NCBI GenBank assembly: GCA_032622095.1
Contig: CP136063.1
Location: forward strand, 282,031,426-282,095,425
Direction: 5' to 3'
DNA length: 64,000 bases
From: Siphonodentalium dalli
Lineage: Eukaryota; Mollusca; Scaphopoda; Gadilida; Siphonodentaliidae
In this document: in pieces, positions 21,661 to 33,215 of the stretch
Layout of the letters: each line of letters begins with the position of its first letter
Position numbering within the stretch: the stretch's first letter is position 1
Notes under the pieces: model-generated
Told to the model about the DNA's origin: nothing
The model's database searches: none
What the model saw: the letters and a program-made list of their open reading frames with translations, nothing else
Program-made: the position numbers and the translations under genes

Positions 21661-21703
21661 AACCCTTCCATGACTGGAGCTTCCTGAAATTCCTTTGCCA
21701 GTG
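21661..21703 (+). mobile_element. Family F left-end fragment
   Basis: TTAACCCTTCCATGACTGGA and CTTCCTGAAATT, then family C sequence replaces the rest. Confidence 0.75.
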
Positions 21704-21704
21704 C

Positions 21705-21870
21705 CAAGCCTGCAAATAGGGTGTCTGTCATTTGCAGAATGAGGACCCCAGAGGGTGAATTTAGTGACGCTATCCCGCATAGTGGGCTAGCATCACTAAA
21801 TTCATCCTCTGGGGACCTCATTCTGCTTAGGCCATCAACTGCTATGGTAGATCTAGGATCAGAATGAAGT
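21705..21870. mobile_element. Family C copy (C6), right part lost
   Basis: CAAGCCTGCAAATAGGGTGT and the first GAGGGTGAAT palindrome are present. It fades after CATTCTGCTTAGGCC. Confidence 0.8.
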
Positions 21871-21879
21871 TCACAGGAC

Positions 21880-22143
21880 CTTTAAAGATGACCCTCTAGA
21901 TGGGAGCTATCAAATTTTAGATTTTCGATGAAAAACATGGCCACCATCAGCCATCTTGAATTTTACTCTTTGCATGACTAAATCCTTTGGCACACCCTAC
22001 AGACCACATCCCTCATCTGAGTGCCACCAAATGTCATATGGATCTTCGTGGTGACCTCTTGATGGGAGCAATATTTGTTGAAAAACATGTCTGCCATGCC
22101 ATGACCAGATCCTTTGGCACACCTATAGGTCACATCCCTCATC
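21880..22143 (+). repeat. Family P dispersed repeat, left part
   Basis: Repeating units of about 150 bp containing ACTCTTTGCATGACTAAATC, TTTGGCACACCCTACAG, CACATCCCTCATC and GTGACCTCTTGATGGGAGC. It continues at 23041 after an inserted element. Confidence 0.8.
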
Positions 22144-22151
22144 CAATCATC

Positions 22152-23032
22152 CAGGGACCAGCCTAGACCAGATTTTCAGGGCGAAATGACTTCGCCCTAC
22201 TATAAAAATAAGGCGAAGTGGCCGTTCTATTGGGCGAAGTGAGTCTACAAAATTTAAATTGATCAGTACTACGACAGGAATCGCTATAGAACGAAAATAG
22301 GAGAGATGAAATATGTCAATTAAACTTATGAAACAATGGTTGAAATATGGAGTCATTATGTTCACTTCATGACCCTAATAACTATTAATAATACCCAAAC
22401 ATAATTGTGAGAGGATAGCAGCATTTTATATCGTAATTGTGGGAGAAAGACAGGATTTTATTTCATATTTTTCGGGTTTTTAAAAATGCCAACAATATAT
22501 CAAACCGAAACGAAACGAAATCATGAACACTTTTACTGCGCTCTGTTAGTAATCCCGTTTGAAATTTTAATATGCTTCACAAATGAATTTGTTTTAAAAT
22601 TTCTTTAACCAAACTCCATAGAGGGAGTGATGAATTGACACATTGTGAGAGGTGTGAGTTGTAATCTTCATTGTAAGGTGTGGTAATCACGGTAATCTAA
22701 AAATAACCACAACCAGATTAACACTTGAGGTCCGACAATGTTTTCACAGGTGCCAGTAATCAGACTCCGATGTCAACATGCTTCCAGATTGGAGCAATAC
22801 AGGTGTTAATTGTTTTATATCACCCTGATACACCCTGATAGTGGAGTATTGTGTGCAATCACAGTTGACAGTTTTAAATTATCATAAATTATTTGGGGCA
22901 TTTTGCCGATTTTCGTCAGTCAACTTTGGAATTTTCAGGGCGACTTGAACTTCGCCCGACTGCAAAAATAAGGCGAAGCGGACGGCGCTAGGGCGAAGAA
23001 GTCGCCCACGTCGCCCTCTCGGCTGGTCCCTG
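22152..23032. mobile_element. hAT-like element, 881 bp, perfect 8-bp target duplication
   Basis: Ends CAGGGACCAGCC and GGCTGGTCCCTG. CAATCATC is identical at 22144-22151 and 23033-23040. Just inside both ends are GGGCGAAATGACTTCGCCC-type inverted repeats (TTCGCC/GGCGAA repeated). CAGGG ends plus an 8-bp duplication are classic for hAT. No transposase frame. Confidence 0.95.
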
Positions 23033-23040
23033 CAATCATC

Positions 23041-23660
23041 ACCAAACTTAATAACAGTATGGATCTTCGCAGTGACCTCTTGGTGGGAGCCATCGATTAT
23101 TACTGAAATTCGTTATAAAACATATAGCAGCCATCTTGGATATCAAATTTGAATCCATCGGCACACCCTGCAGCTCGCATTTATCGAAGAAATGTTTTGT
23201 AAATTTACAGGCATGACTAGGATCACCTAGATGAGAGCTATCAAATTTGAAAACTTAAAGTCGCCGGCAGCCATCTTGGATCTTACTCTTTGCATGTCTA
23301 AATCCTTTGGCACACCCTACAGACCACATCCCTCATCCGATTATTACCAAACTTTATATGGATCTGCAGGGTGACTTCTGGATGGGAGCCATCAAATTTT
23401 TCCCAAATTTGTAAAAAAAATCAGTGGCCATCTAGGATTTTACTCTTTGCATGATTAAATCTTTCGGCAAACCCTATAGGCCACATCCCTCTTCCAATCG
23501 TCACCCAATATCATATGGATCTTCGGTGTCACCTCCAGATGGGAGCCATCAATTATTTCAGAAATTTGTTATAAAACATCTTGGATTTCAAATTTGAATC
23601 CATCGGCACACCTTGCAGCCCACATTTATTGGTGAAATTTTTTATATTCAAATAATTTCA
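23041..23660 (+). repeat. Family P dispersed repeat, right part
   Basis: At least three further diverged units with GGATCTTCG, GATGGGAGCCATC, CAGCCATCTTGGAT and CATCGGCACACC. Confidence 0.8.
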
Positions 23661-23817
23661 TCTACACAATACAAGCCCTTTACTGTAACATTTTGACTTT
23701 CCTTCTTCTTTATCATTCTATTCATTGCTCAGCAAAAAATAACTCCTTCCCAAGTTGAGCTATATGTAAAGTGTCATTGAAAGTTTCATTATTCTCTGCT
23801 CTTTGGACTGCACCGAT

Positions 23818-24445
23818 CAAGCTTGAGCTTATACAGTAATGCTCTAAGTAATCGACTTCTTAACCACAGCAGAATTATGGGTAACTTTTCAGGATTTAGT
23901 CGGAAATATGGCTTGTTGCCATTCATCGGAAAGCTCTCCTCGAGAGCTTTCCGATGAATGGCAACAAGCCATATTTCCGACTAAATCCTGAAAAGTTACC
24001 CATAATTCTGCTGTGGTTAAGAAGTCGATTACTTAGAGCATTACTGTAGTGTGTCTGACATTTGCTGAATGTGGTCCCCAGAGGGTGAATTTGGTGATGT
24101 TAGCCCTCTGCGGGGTAGCATCACTAAATTCACCTTCTGGGGCCCTCATTCTGCTAAGGCCTCATTTTCTTTGGAAACTTTCTTTATTATCCAATTTCTA
24201 TAGAAACTTCGATTCTATTTCTATTTTAGTTTAGTTTCCCAAAATTGGCAGATGACACATTGCATAATCGATGTTCCCAATGGGTGTATATCACAATATT
24301 CACCATTTGGGAACTTCAATCTGAGTCTATGTCTCCCATAGCAGATGAGGCCATGCAGAATGAGGTCCCCAGAGGGTGAATTTGGTGATGCTAGCATCAC
24401 TAACTTCACCCTCTGGGATCCTCATTCTGCAAATGTCAGCTGATA
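23818..24445. mobile_element. Family C copy (C7) interrupted by family B
   Basis: Starts CAAGCTTGAGCTTA, interrupted at TA by the B element, and resumes GTGTGTCTGACATTTGC. Long form with CCCATAGCAGATGAGGCC spacer; ends CTGCAAATGTCAGCTG. Confidence 0.85.
23834..24046. mobile_element. Family B palindrome (B7), full length
   Basis: 213 bp, TA on both sides, near-perfect arms, centre GCTCTCCTCGAGAGC. Confidence 0.95.
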
Positions 24446-24602
24446 TATCTGGGATTCAAATGATCTCTGTTAATCTGCGATGTCAGCACAACTACGAGAA
24501 GCAGATACGATTGATCGGCAGCCATGATTCATTGTTGATCGATGTGATTCTATTCCCACCTCCCATCATTTATCAATAATGCAATATTGAAAGGGACCAG
24601 GG

Positions 24603-24945
24603 GAATGTTATCAATCAGAGATAAATTACATGATCAGTGCATGTACTAACATACAGAAATAAGGCTGACATACAGGAATAAGGCTGACATACAGAAATAA
24701 GGCTAGATTTCATGATCGGTGCGTTTAGTGACAAATAGAAATAAGGCTAGATTACATTATCGGTGTGTTTAGTGACATACATAAATAAGGCTCGATTACA
24801 TGATCGGTGCATATGTACCGACATACAGAAATAAGGCTGACATACAGAAATAAGGCTGACATACAGAAATAAGGCTGACATACAGAAATAAGGCTTGATT
24901 ACATGATCGGTGCATTTTGTGACATACAGAAATAAGGCTCTTTAA
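24603..24945 (+). repeat. Tandem array of GACATACAGAAATAAGGCT
   Basis: Roughly eleven short units (19 bp core), interspersed with longer units that include AGATTACATGATCGGTGC. Two unit lengths alternate irregularly. Confidence 0.9.
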
Positions 24946-25515
24946 CAACAATGTCTTGGTTATTACCTGAATCGTACATGTACCGTACCGGCCGGTGGTT
25001 AAATCGCATCGTTGGATAAGTCGAAATTGAATTTTGAAGCTTAAAATGTTGCCTTTTGGCTCTTTCTGTTGTAATACGTCGCACCTATTTCAGTGGCTTG
25101 TAAGGGAACATCAAAATGACAGATTGACCTGGATTTAGAGTTATTTTAAGAGCAGAGGAAGCATTTAAAAAAAATATATAATTTATCACAGACGTAATAA
25201 TGAACGAACATTCCACCAATGCTTCCGGTATTCTCAATGTGATTTGGGGGAATTCCCAAGCAGGGGAGATAACATTGGTTCATTTTAAATTCGAAAAAAA
25301 CTGATAGGTATAATGAATCACGATGTCGTTTGAATAGTTTTAAGGTATGAGGAAAGACACAAAATATGCTATCATTTATAGGAATATAAAACTGAGACTC
25401 GGCTTACTGTTGTTTTAGGATAATGGCCTCGTTAATTTAGTTGTCGCCTGATTGTTGCGAAGCATGAATGAAAACGCTTTGGGCTAATAGTGATGCAATG
25501 TACTCTTCAGTATTA
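24946..25515. other. No recognised feature
   Basis: No exon or shared repeat identified in about 570 bp. Confidence 0.5.
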
Positions 25516-25614
25516 AGAGCTTTCCGATGAATGGCAATAAGCCATATTTCCGACTAAATCCTGAAAAGTTACCCATAATTCTGCTGTGGTTAGGGAGTCG
25601 ATTAATTAGGGCAT
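25516..25614. mobile_element. Half family B element (right arm only)
   Basis: Begins at the palindrome centre (GAGCTTTCCGATGAATGGCA) and runs to GGGCATTACCATA. There is no left arm. Confidence 0.9.
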
Positions 25615-25769
25615 TACCATACTTGTTGATAGTTGTTTTACAGACTTTTATGTTCTTTCGCATGAACCCACGTCGAAGGCCATGAGTCCCTTTAAAACAA
25701 CGGGATACTAATTTCTAAGTCCCGTTATGAACGTTGACTCATTCCTGTAAAGAACTGACACATAATTTA

Positions 25770-27057
25770 ATTGTAGGGTCCAAACTGTGCCACCACAACA
25801 ATCATATTGCCATATAAACAATTTTAAACTTACACATGAATTAATTATATATGGTCTAAACTGTGCCATCACAGCCTTCATAATGTTAATACAGCCCTCT
25901 TAATTCAGATTGTTTGGCTTTGACAATCTGCTACCGCAACATTTTGCCTTGGCCCAGTTTGCTTCAGCAAATGGCTTTGACATTGCTGATTGCCATAACC
26001 AATTATGAGGGCTGATTTATATGGCCCTATAAACAACTTACCCATAATTTAATTGTATGGTCTATAATCTTGTGCCACCAGAGCCTTCATATTATGGCCC
26101 TATAAACAACTTGCACATAATTTAATTGTATGGTGTATATTGTTGTGCCACCACAGCCTTCATATTATGGCCCTATAAACAACTTACACATAATTTAATT
26201 GTATGGTCTATAATCTTGTGCCACCAGAGCCTTCATATTATGGCCCTATAAACAACTTACACGTAATTTAATTGTATGGTGTATATTGTTGTGCCAACAC
26301 AGCCTTCTTAATATGGACCTATAAACAACTTGCACGTAATTTAATTGTATGGTGTATATTCTTGTGCCACCACAGCCTTCATATTACGGCCCTATAAACA
26401 ACTTACACGTAATTTAATTGTATGGTCTATAATCTTGTGCCACCACAGCCTTCATATTACGGCCCTATAAACAACTTGCACATAATTTAATTGTATGGTC
26501 TATATTGTTGTGCCACCACAGCCTTCATATTATGGCCCTATAAACAACTTGCACATAATTTAATTGTATGGTGTATATTGTTGTGCCACCACAGCCTTCA
26601 TATTATGGCCCTATAAACAACTTTCACATAATTTAATTGTATGGTGTATATTGTTGTGCCACCACAGCCTTCATATTATGGCCCTATAAACAACTTGCAC
26701 ATAATTTAATTGTATGGTGTATATTGTTGTGCCACCACAGCCTTCATATTATGGCCCTATAAACAACTTACACGTAATTTAATTGTATGGTGTATATTGT
26801 TGTGCCAACACAGCCTTCTTAATATGTCCCTATAAACAACTTACACATAATTTAATTGTATGGTGTATATTCTTGTGCCACCACAGCCTTCATAATATGG
26901 CCCTATAAACAACTTGCACATAATTTAATTGTATGGTGTATATTGTTGTGCCACCACAGCCTTCATATTATGGCCCTATAAACAACTTGCACATAATTTA
27001 ATTGTATGGTGTATATTGTTGTGCCACCAGAGCCTTCATAATATGGCCCTATAAACA
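25770..27057 (+). repeat. 73-bp satellite array
   Basis: About 14 units of 73 bp from 26021 (GGCCCTATAAACAACTT, CATAATTTAATTGTATGGT, GTGCCACCACAGCCTT), preceded from 25770 by two to three highly diverged units. Units differ by single changes (CCACCAG, CCAACACAG, GGTGTATATTG or GGTCTATAATC). Confidence 0.95.
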
Positions 27058-27498
27058 AGTAATCTGTCTATAGGGCCTGAATAATGCGTTTGCCATTGAT
27101 CGCTGTTGTGTGATTATCCATAAAAGTTGCTTGCATGGAGGTGAGGAAATCATGAGAAATCAATTGTGCTGCTATTCAGCATGACGGCGCCAGTTTACTC
27201 TGCAAACATCAGGTCCGATTTCATTGCCATCATTCCGGGACAAACAGCTTTTGTTAATCGCTTAACTCACCAGGGGATTCTGAAATATCTGAGGTCATAT
27301 TAACCTGGCTCTGACAGGGATCATATTTTCGACAATTACTTGGGTATTAACAACCTCATCGGGTGTGTCAAATACACAATTCATATCTGCATTCATAAAA
27401 CAGGACGATAAATTAGAAATAATACAAAATTAATGGTATATATTTTTGCATTGTTCCACATATCAGTGGGTTTAAACAATGAAACCTTCAAATCCCCA
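27058..27498. other. No recognised feature
   Basis: No exon or shared repeat identified. Confidence 0.5.
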
Positions 27499-27502
27499 TT
27501 AA

Positions 27503-27756
27503 CCTTTTCATGACGGGAGCTGCACTGGTGCAGCATTAAAGATCATTTGGCATTGCGTTATCTTATATATGCGAGTCTGCCATAGGGAGTCTCGCATATA
27601 TGAGAGAATGCACTGGCTCACAAAGCCAACATAAATATTGTTAGGCTAATTTTTTTCTCTTATATATGTGAGGCTCCCTATGGGAGACTCGCATATATAA
27701 CAATGCATTGGCACACGGTTTTCGCAAAATTTCCGTAAGCTCCAGTCATGAAAGGG
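27503..27756 (+). mobile_element. Family F element (F2)
   Basis: TTAA at 27499-27502 and 27757-27760. Ends CCTTTTCATGACGGGAGCT and AGCTCCAGTCATGAAAGGG. The second hairpin shows GGCTCCC-TAT-GGGAGAC clearly. Confidence 0.93.
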
Positions 27757-27829
27757 TTAACAACACAACCTGTCTGGGATAGCATGGGATAGCCCAGATA
27801 TCAGAGAACTCCCATTATAACTCCCACCA

Positions 27830-28350
27830 GCAGGCATAATTACATCTCCTCTAGACGCAAAAACATAGCTCCCGGCAACCATCTTGTCTTATCCTGAGTT
27901 TGTGTGAAAATGGATTTTACTCTTTGCATGACCATATTCTTCGGCACAACCAACAGGCCACATCCTTCATCCGAACATCGCCAAACATTAGGGGAGGGGG
28001 GAACACTGGATGGGAACCATCAAATTTTTCGAAATTTGACTAGATCCTCATCCAATCGTCACCAATCTTCAGAATCGTCCATACACCATATTGCAGACGG
28101 ACTACTTTTCATTTGAATATCCCGACTATTTCCAGAGTAGGGTGACTTCCAGATGAGAGCTGTTGAATTAAATGATTTTCAATCAATTCTTGGCTGCAGG
28201 ATTTTACCTTTGTAATGCCTTGCAACCAATAATTTTCATGCGATTCATGAATCATTCAGACAAAACTACAGAACACAATAATATTTGGGGTTACCTCTAG
28301 ATGGGAGTTATCCAATTTTTCATTAAGAAAGCATGGCCGCTGGAAGGCAT
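27830..28350 (+). repeat. Family P dispersed repeat
   Basis: Diverged units with ATTTTACTCTTTGCATGACC, CATCCTTCATCCGA and CAGATGAGAGCTGTTG. Confidence 0.65.
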
Positions 28351-28352
28351 TT

Positions 28353-28830
28353 TTATGTTTACCCATACCATAGTATGGTAAACATAGTGTTGTTGTCCGG
28401 ATTGACCACTCGTCGTTCGTCTGTCCAGCCGTTGTTCCGTCCATCCGTCTGTCGTACCGTAGACACTTTACGCATCGTGCGATAACTCAAATATTTTCTA
28501 TCTGATCGGAACCAAATTTTGGATATGAATTTCTCAACACAAAAGACATATCAAGTTCGAATATGGGTTTGATCCGCCGACTTTTTAAAACAGAGTAATG
28601 GCCCTTTTTTGAAAAATATTCACTCTTAAAAAAAAAAAAAAAGAATTTAGATTTAATTCCTTTGCTCAATTTAACAAAAAAAAAAATTGATTGTAAAATT
28701 TGAAAAAACTAACACCATAATAACTCTGCCAAGGGTACTCCGAGTCACCACACCAAATTTGGTTTAAATCGGTCCAAAATCTTGTGTTATGTGCTGGTAA
28801 ATTTGTTTGGAGCGACATTAAATCCAATTC
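28353..28830 (+). repeat. Family N-type GTCCGT dispersed repeat
   Basis: Starts with palindromic ATGTTTACCCATACCATAGT, then GTCTGTCCAGCCGTTGTTCC and CCGTCCATCCGTCTGTCG, then GCGATAACTCAAATATTTTC. Several A-runs. The layout matches repeats common in molluscan genomes (established knowledge, not checked here). Confidence 0.6.
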
Positions 28831-29277
28831 ACCAATTCTATCACATGCCTTTGGACTACTTAGCTATTGATAAGGCTATATTATTTTCTGATGTCTCTTA
28901 TGCCAATGTGCAGATAATCTGATAAAGAAAGCTATGGTATCTAATTTAAAATATAGATTCAACAATACACATCACATTATATTAACAGTAGACTTGGACA
29001 TCTGTGCTGCCTTGCACAGCTGAAGATATCACTCTACAGATTGTCTTGATGTCATTATAAATGTTATTGGTTTAATAGAGATGTCAGCTTTCAACATAAA
29101 CAATTCCTGTGATTTGTTGACAGCTCTGCTATATAATTGATTTTAATAGGTCAGCAGTGAGGTAGCTTATCTTGATTTATATTGTTGGTAGAAGTTGGTA
29201 CATTATCATTGTAAACTTAAATTGGACTCACTTACTTAACCCAAGTATTCCATGTCCAGGTCACCTTTCAAATTTAA
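28831..29277. other. No recognised feature
   Basis: No exon or shared repeat identified. Confidence 0.5.
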
Positions 29278-29352
29278 CCCAAGGCTGTGGTGGTGCAGCA
29301 TTACAGATCCTGTACCAGTGCATTATCTTATATAAATGCGAGTGACCCATAA
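29278..29352 (+). mobile_element. Family F fragment
   Basis: GGTGCAGCATTACAGATCCT and CCAGTGCATTATCTTATATA match the F left part; the remainder is missing. Confidence 0.65.
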
Positions 29353-29499
29353 ATTCCAATAATTTGTGTTGTGTACATTTGTCTATAATAGTACAAAACA
29401 GTATACTCGATAATTCAACACCAAAACTTTCATTTATGATTCCGATTATAGTAATTTACTATCGGCAAGGGATGGGTTAAACATCTGCCGATCGTGATC

Positions 29500-29660
29500 G
29501 GCCTCTCGTTTATTTTACTCCTTTGGCATGCCCTACAGCCAACATTTTTACTCCCAAATGTCATACTGCTCTCCAGGTTGACCTCTAGTATTAAACAATT
29601 GGAACTTTCTGCATTCCTTATGACTCCATTGACTGTAATGTATGACATTATTTAATATGC
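29500..29660 (+). repeat. Family P fragment
   Basis: TTTACTCCTTTGGCATGCCC, CAAATGTCATACTGC and GTTGACCTCTAG resemble one diverged P unit. Confidence 0.5.
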
Positions 29661-29705
29661 ATTATCACCTATCCAAGTTGAGTTCCAGGGTCATTGACAC
29701 TTTAA

Positions 29706-30179
29706 CCCTTTCAGTGCCAGGGGCCGATCTCATTGGCCCTAATTTACGGTCTGTAAAATCGGCCCTAAAAAAATGAAAAAATGAATTTTTTTTGGTTGTT
29801 TTTTTGTTTTTTTTATAGATTTGTTTGGGTTGAATTTTTTTTGGGTATGCTTAAGCATGCTATAGCGAATTTAAAAACAAACTGGATAAAACCTTAAGGG
29901 CATGTTATAACTCAAAACTATCACCAAGTATTCATAGTAATAATTTTGATGCCCATGAAAAACGTAAGATTTCCTGGCACTAAACCTACTAAATAAGTCT
30001 GTTAAAGAATATAAGAAAAAATTATTAAAATTGGAAAAAATAATAAAATATAATAACAAATGATGACAAATTGTTAGGCCAGTGTATTCTCTTATATATG
30101 GTCGACTTGCATATATAAGAGAATGCATTGGCACAGGGTATATGGGTTGATACAAAAATTGGACCTGGCACTGAAAGGG
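29706..30179 (+). mobile_element. Family E element (E2), full length
   Basis: TTAA at 29702-29705 and 30180-30183. Ends CCCTTTCAGTGCCAGG and CCTGGCACTGAAAGGG. Contains the unoccupied GTATGCTTAAGCATGCTATA site. Only one core hairpin remains, near the right end. Confidence 0.95.
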
Positions 30180-30334
30180 TTAATTTCATGTACTTGTTGA
30201 AGTTGTTTTACAGACTTTTATGTTATTTCGCAAGAACCCACATTTGAAGGCCTTTTCATCCTTATAAATTTATTTGCAGAAAGTCATCTCAGATATCGTA
30301 TCCATTTTAGGATACGTATTAACAGCATACTGCC

Positions 30335-31022
30335 AACTCTATTCTAAAATGAAATGAATTTGCAGAACTACTGAACCCCAGGAGTCAGTCTGATGTTTGA
30401 ATAAATTGGAAATCCAAATTCCAAAAACATTTCAAAAACACATGCAACTTTAAAAAAAATTACTTTGGAACCCACGATTATAGATCGGTTTTTTGTTAAT
30501 CAACTGAATAAGATCTGAACCCAGTTGTTTTTGAGTTGTAAATTTACCCTTTTAGTCAATGATTCGATAAGACTAAGACATTTCAGATTTTACATTAATA
30601 CTCTAGGATGGGATCTGAAGAAAAAATCGATAGCAAAAACTGGTAACTGAACATGGCTTAAATAAATTTTTCCTGAATACCCCTCCAGATGAATAATAGA
30701 CCATTCCAATGTATACTTTTATAACTGAGTGGGAGAATACATACAGTATAGAAAGGGTTAAACTCTATTCTAAAATCGAACCAATTCGCAGAACTACTGA
30801 ACCCAGCATGCCGTCTGACAGTCTGAATAAATGGGAATTCTAAACTAAAAAAATTACTTTGGAACCCACCATTATAGATCTGGTTTTAATCAACTGAAAA
30901 AAGATCGGAACCCAGTTGTTTTTGAGTTGGCAATTTAGCATTTTTAGTCGATGATTCGATAAGACTGAGACATCTCCAATTTGACATTAATACTCTTGGA
31001 TGGGCTCTGAAGAAAAAAAATC
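30335..31022 (+). repeat. Diverged direct duplication flanking a family I copy
   Basis: 30335-30632 and 30769-31022 align: CTCTATTCTAAAAT, GCAGAACTACTGAACCC, ATTACTTTGGAACCCAC, GAACCCAGTTGTTTTTGAGT and ATGATTCGATAAGACT occur in the same order in both. Family I sequence (CCTGAATACCCCTCCAGATG to GAAAGGGTTAA) lies between at about 30672-30765. Confidence 0.85.
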
Positions 31023-31157
31023 AATTTATCATAGCGTGTAAATTGTTGACTTAGAGAATAAATAATTGAATTACGAAAGTTTACAGTCTGCCTGATTTAG
31101 TTCCAATACAGGAATCAATATTGTATCGGAGCAGATGAGGCCCATTGAGCGTATTAA

Positions 31158-31615
31158 CCCTTTACCCAACAGAACGGCCCTGTGCCAATGCATTCTCTTA
31201 TATATGCGAGTCGACCATAGGTCGCCTCGCATATATAAGAGAATGCATTGGCTTAACACATATTAAAAATGAATGTCAAATGTCAAAGAATGTAGAAAAA
31301 TATTATAAAAATGGTTAAAAAATGTAAGAAAAAATTATAAAATTGTTAAAGAATGTAAGAAAAAATAGTAAAAAGTGTTAAAAAAGATTTTTTTTAGGCC
31401 AATGCATTCTCTTATATATGCGAGGCGACCTATGGTCGACTCACATATATAAGAGAATGCATTGGCACAGGGCATAACTGTAACCATCACAATGTGGTCA
31501 ATCAACAGGTTCCAATGATATCCATATTTGTATATTGTTATTGAGACAGACCGAATATATTTTAGGCTGTTGAAGCTTTATTTGGACGTTTTTGGCCGCT
31601 TTGTTGGGTAAAGGG
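31158..31615 (+). mobile_element. Family A element (A6), expanded spacer
   Basis: TTAA at 31154-31157 and 31616-31619. The spacer between hairpins contains repeated AAATTGTTAAAGAATGTAAG-like units, making it longer than usual. Confidence 0.95.
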
Positions 31616-31619
31616 TTAA

Positions 31620-31691
31620 ATCCTTCAATGACATCAGGGTATTCTGGGAAAGGGATGTCGTTGTAAGACAGGGGCTCATCCACGATTTGAA
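31620..31691 (-). pseudogene. Coding-like segment cut by family A insertion
   Basis: On the minus strand, CTATCCCCCCAAG is a plausible acceptor. It is followed by an open frame reading QIVDEPLSYNDIPFPEYP and then DVIEGF, directly abutting the A6 terminus. Composition looks like real protein, but I recognise no family. A stop lies just before the acceptor, so an exon start by splicing is required. If A6 and one TTAA are removed, the frame stays open for about 26 more codons to 31079. It may be a disrupted exon or a decayed fragment. Confidence 0.35.
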
Positions 31692-31828
31692 CTTGGGGGG
31701 ATAGATAACCTTACGACCTTTATTTAATTCTTTCATCCCTGAATATACAGACATAGATGTCCCAGAACTCTGGATTTACAGCTTGCCTGAGTAAAATTAT
31801 GTGTTCCAGATGTATTGTTTCAATACTA

Positions 31829-32044
31829 CAGTAATGCCCTAAATAATCGACTCCTTAGCGACAGCAGAATTATGGGTAATTTTTCAGGATTTAGTCGGAA
31901 TTAGGGCTTGTTGCCATTCATCGGAAAGCTCTCAGTAAGAGCTTTCGATGAATGGCAACAAGCCATATTTTCGTCTAAATAATCCTTTAAAATTACCCAT
32001 AATTCTGCTGTGGTTAAGGAGTCGATTATTTAGGCCAATACTAC
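31829..32044. mobile_element. Family B palindrome (B9)
   Basis: TA-flanked left end. The right end is mutated (TTTAGGCCAATACTACC). The arms have diverged slightly (GGAATTAGGGC). Confidence 0.9.
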
Positions 32045-32485
32045 CTTTAGAGTAATGTTGTTATGATCATTAGTATAAAGTGTCTTTCAATTTGTGTTAT
32101 ATATACCAGTTGGTGATGTCACCTCAATATGATATCTCAGGTGTGTACAGGTGAGAACTGATATGGGACATTGAACCCAAATACACACTATAGTTGCATG
32201 TATCACAGATCTGTATCTGGGATATCAACTTCGCATAACAATGTAACCGAATATCACCCAAAGGATATACAAGTCGCTAACCTATAAAATCATTTGTATA
32301 TCCCTCAAAATATTGTATTATTCCTAGCTGGGGTGAACGTAATTTACATCCTGCCCACTTTTGTGGGCAGCTGTGGCGAATGAGTTGAAAGTTGGGCTGT
32401 TACGGCATGAAATTATGCCCCTTGATTTGGGCTTTTTCATTTTACATTTGAATTTTAACTTGCCTTAATTATTTATACACTTGAA
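32045..32485. other. No recognised feature
   Basis: No exon or shared repeat identified. Confidence 0.5.
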
Positions 32486-32757
32486 CCCTTTTATGACTGG
32501 AGCTTGCTGAAATTTTGTGAAAACCCTGTGCCAATGCATTCTGTTATATATGTGAGTTGACCATAGGTCGCCTGAGAAAAAATGTAAGAAAAAAAAGGAT
32601 AAAAAATTGTTAAAGAATGTAAGAAAAAATTATAAAATTGTTAGGCCAATGCATTCTCTTATATATTGAGGCGACCTATGGTTTACTCACATATATAAGA
32701 GAATGCATTGGCACAGGGTCTTTATTGTTGTGCCAGCGCAGCTCCCGTAATGAAGGG
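32486..32757 (+). mobile_element. Chimeric F-ended element with A-type hairpins
   Basis: Ends CCCTTTTATGACTGGAGCT and AGCTCCCGTAATGAAGGG belong to family F. The hairpins carry the A-type inner stem (GACC-ATA-GGTC). The first hairpin's 3' arm is missing after GGTCGCCTGAG. Confidence 0.85.
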
Positions 32758-32809
32758 ATAATACAGTTTGAAATATGATTGCCGTATGGTTCATATTAGG
32801 CTTCTCATA

Positions 32810-32915
32810 CAGTAATGCTCTAAATAATCGACTCCTTAACCACAGCAGAATTATGGGTAACTTTTCAGGATTTAGTCGGCAATATGGCTTGTTGCCATTT
32901 ATCGGAAAGCTCTCA
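32810..32915. mobile_element. Half family B element (left arm only)
   Basis: CAGTAATGCTC to GGAAAGCTCTCAGGGAG; stops at the palindrome centre. Confidence 0.9.
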
Positions 32916-33011
32916 GGGAGCAAATTACAAATTACATATTGGCCAACGGAATAATTTGCTTCGATAATGGCCAAAGTAAATTTCATTTGTCCCAGCTGTT
33001 TGTCCAAAATA

Positions 33012-33174
33012 CAGTAATGCCCTAAATAATCGACTCCTTAATTACAGCAGAATTATGGGTTATTTTTCAGGATTTAGTTGGAAATATGGCTTGTTGCCAT
33101 ATTTCCGACTAAATCCTGAAAAGTTACCCATAATTCTGCTGTGGTTAAGGAGTCGATTATTTAGAGCATTACTG
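33012..33174. mobile_element. Family B palindrome (B11), symmetric central deletion
   Basis: TA-flanked. The centre reads ATGGCTTGTTGCCAT; about 25 bp is lost from each arm tip symmetrically. Confidence 0.92.
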
Positions 33175-33215
33175 TACATTACAAATTAAGCATCACTTTA
33201 CATGTAGAGCTTTAA

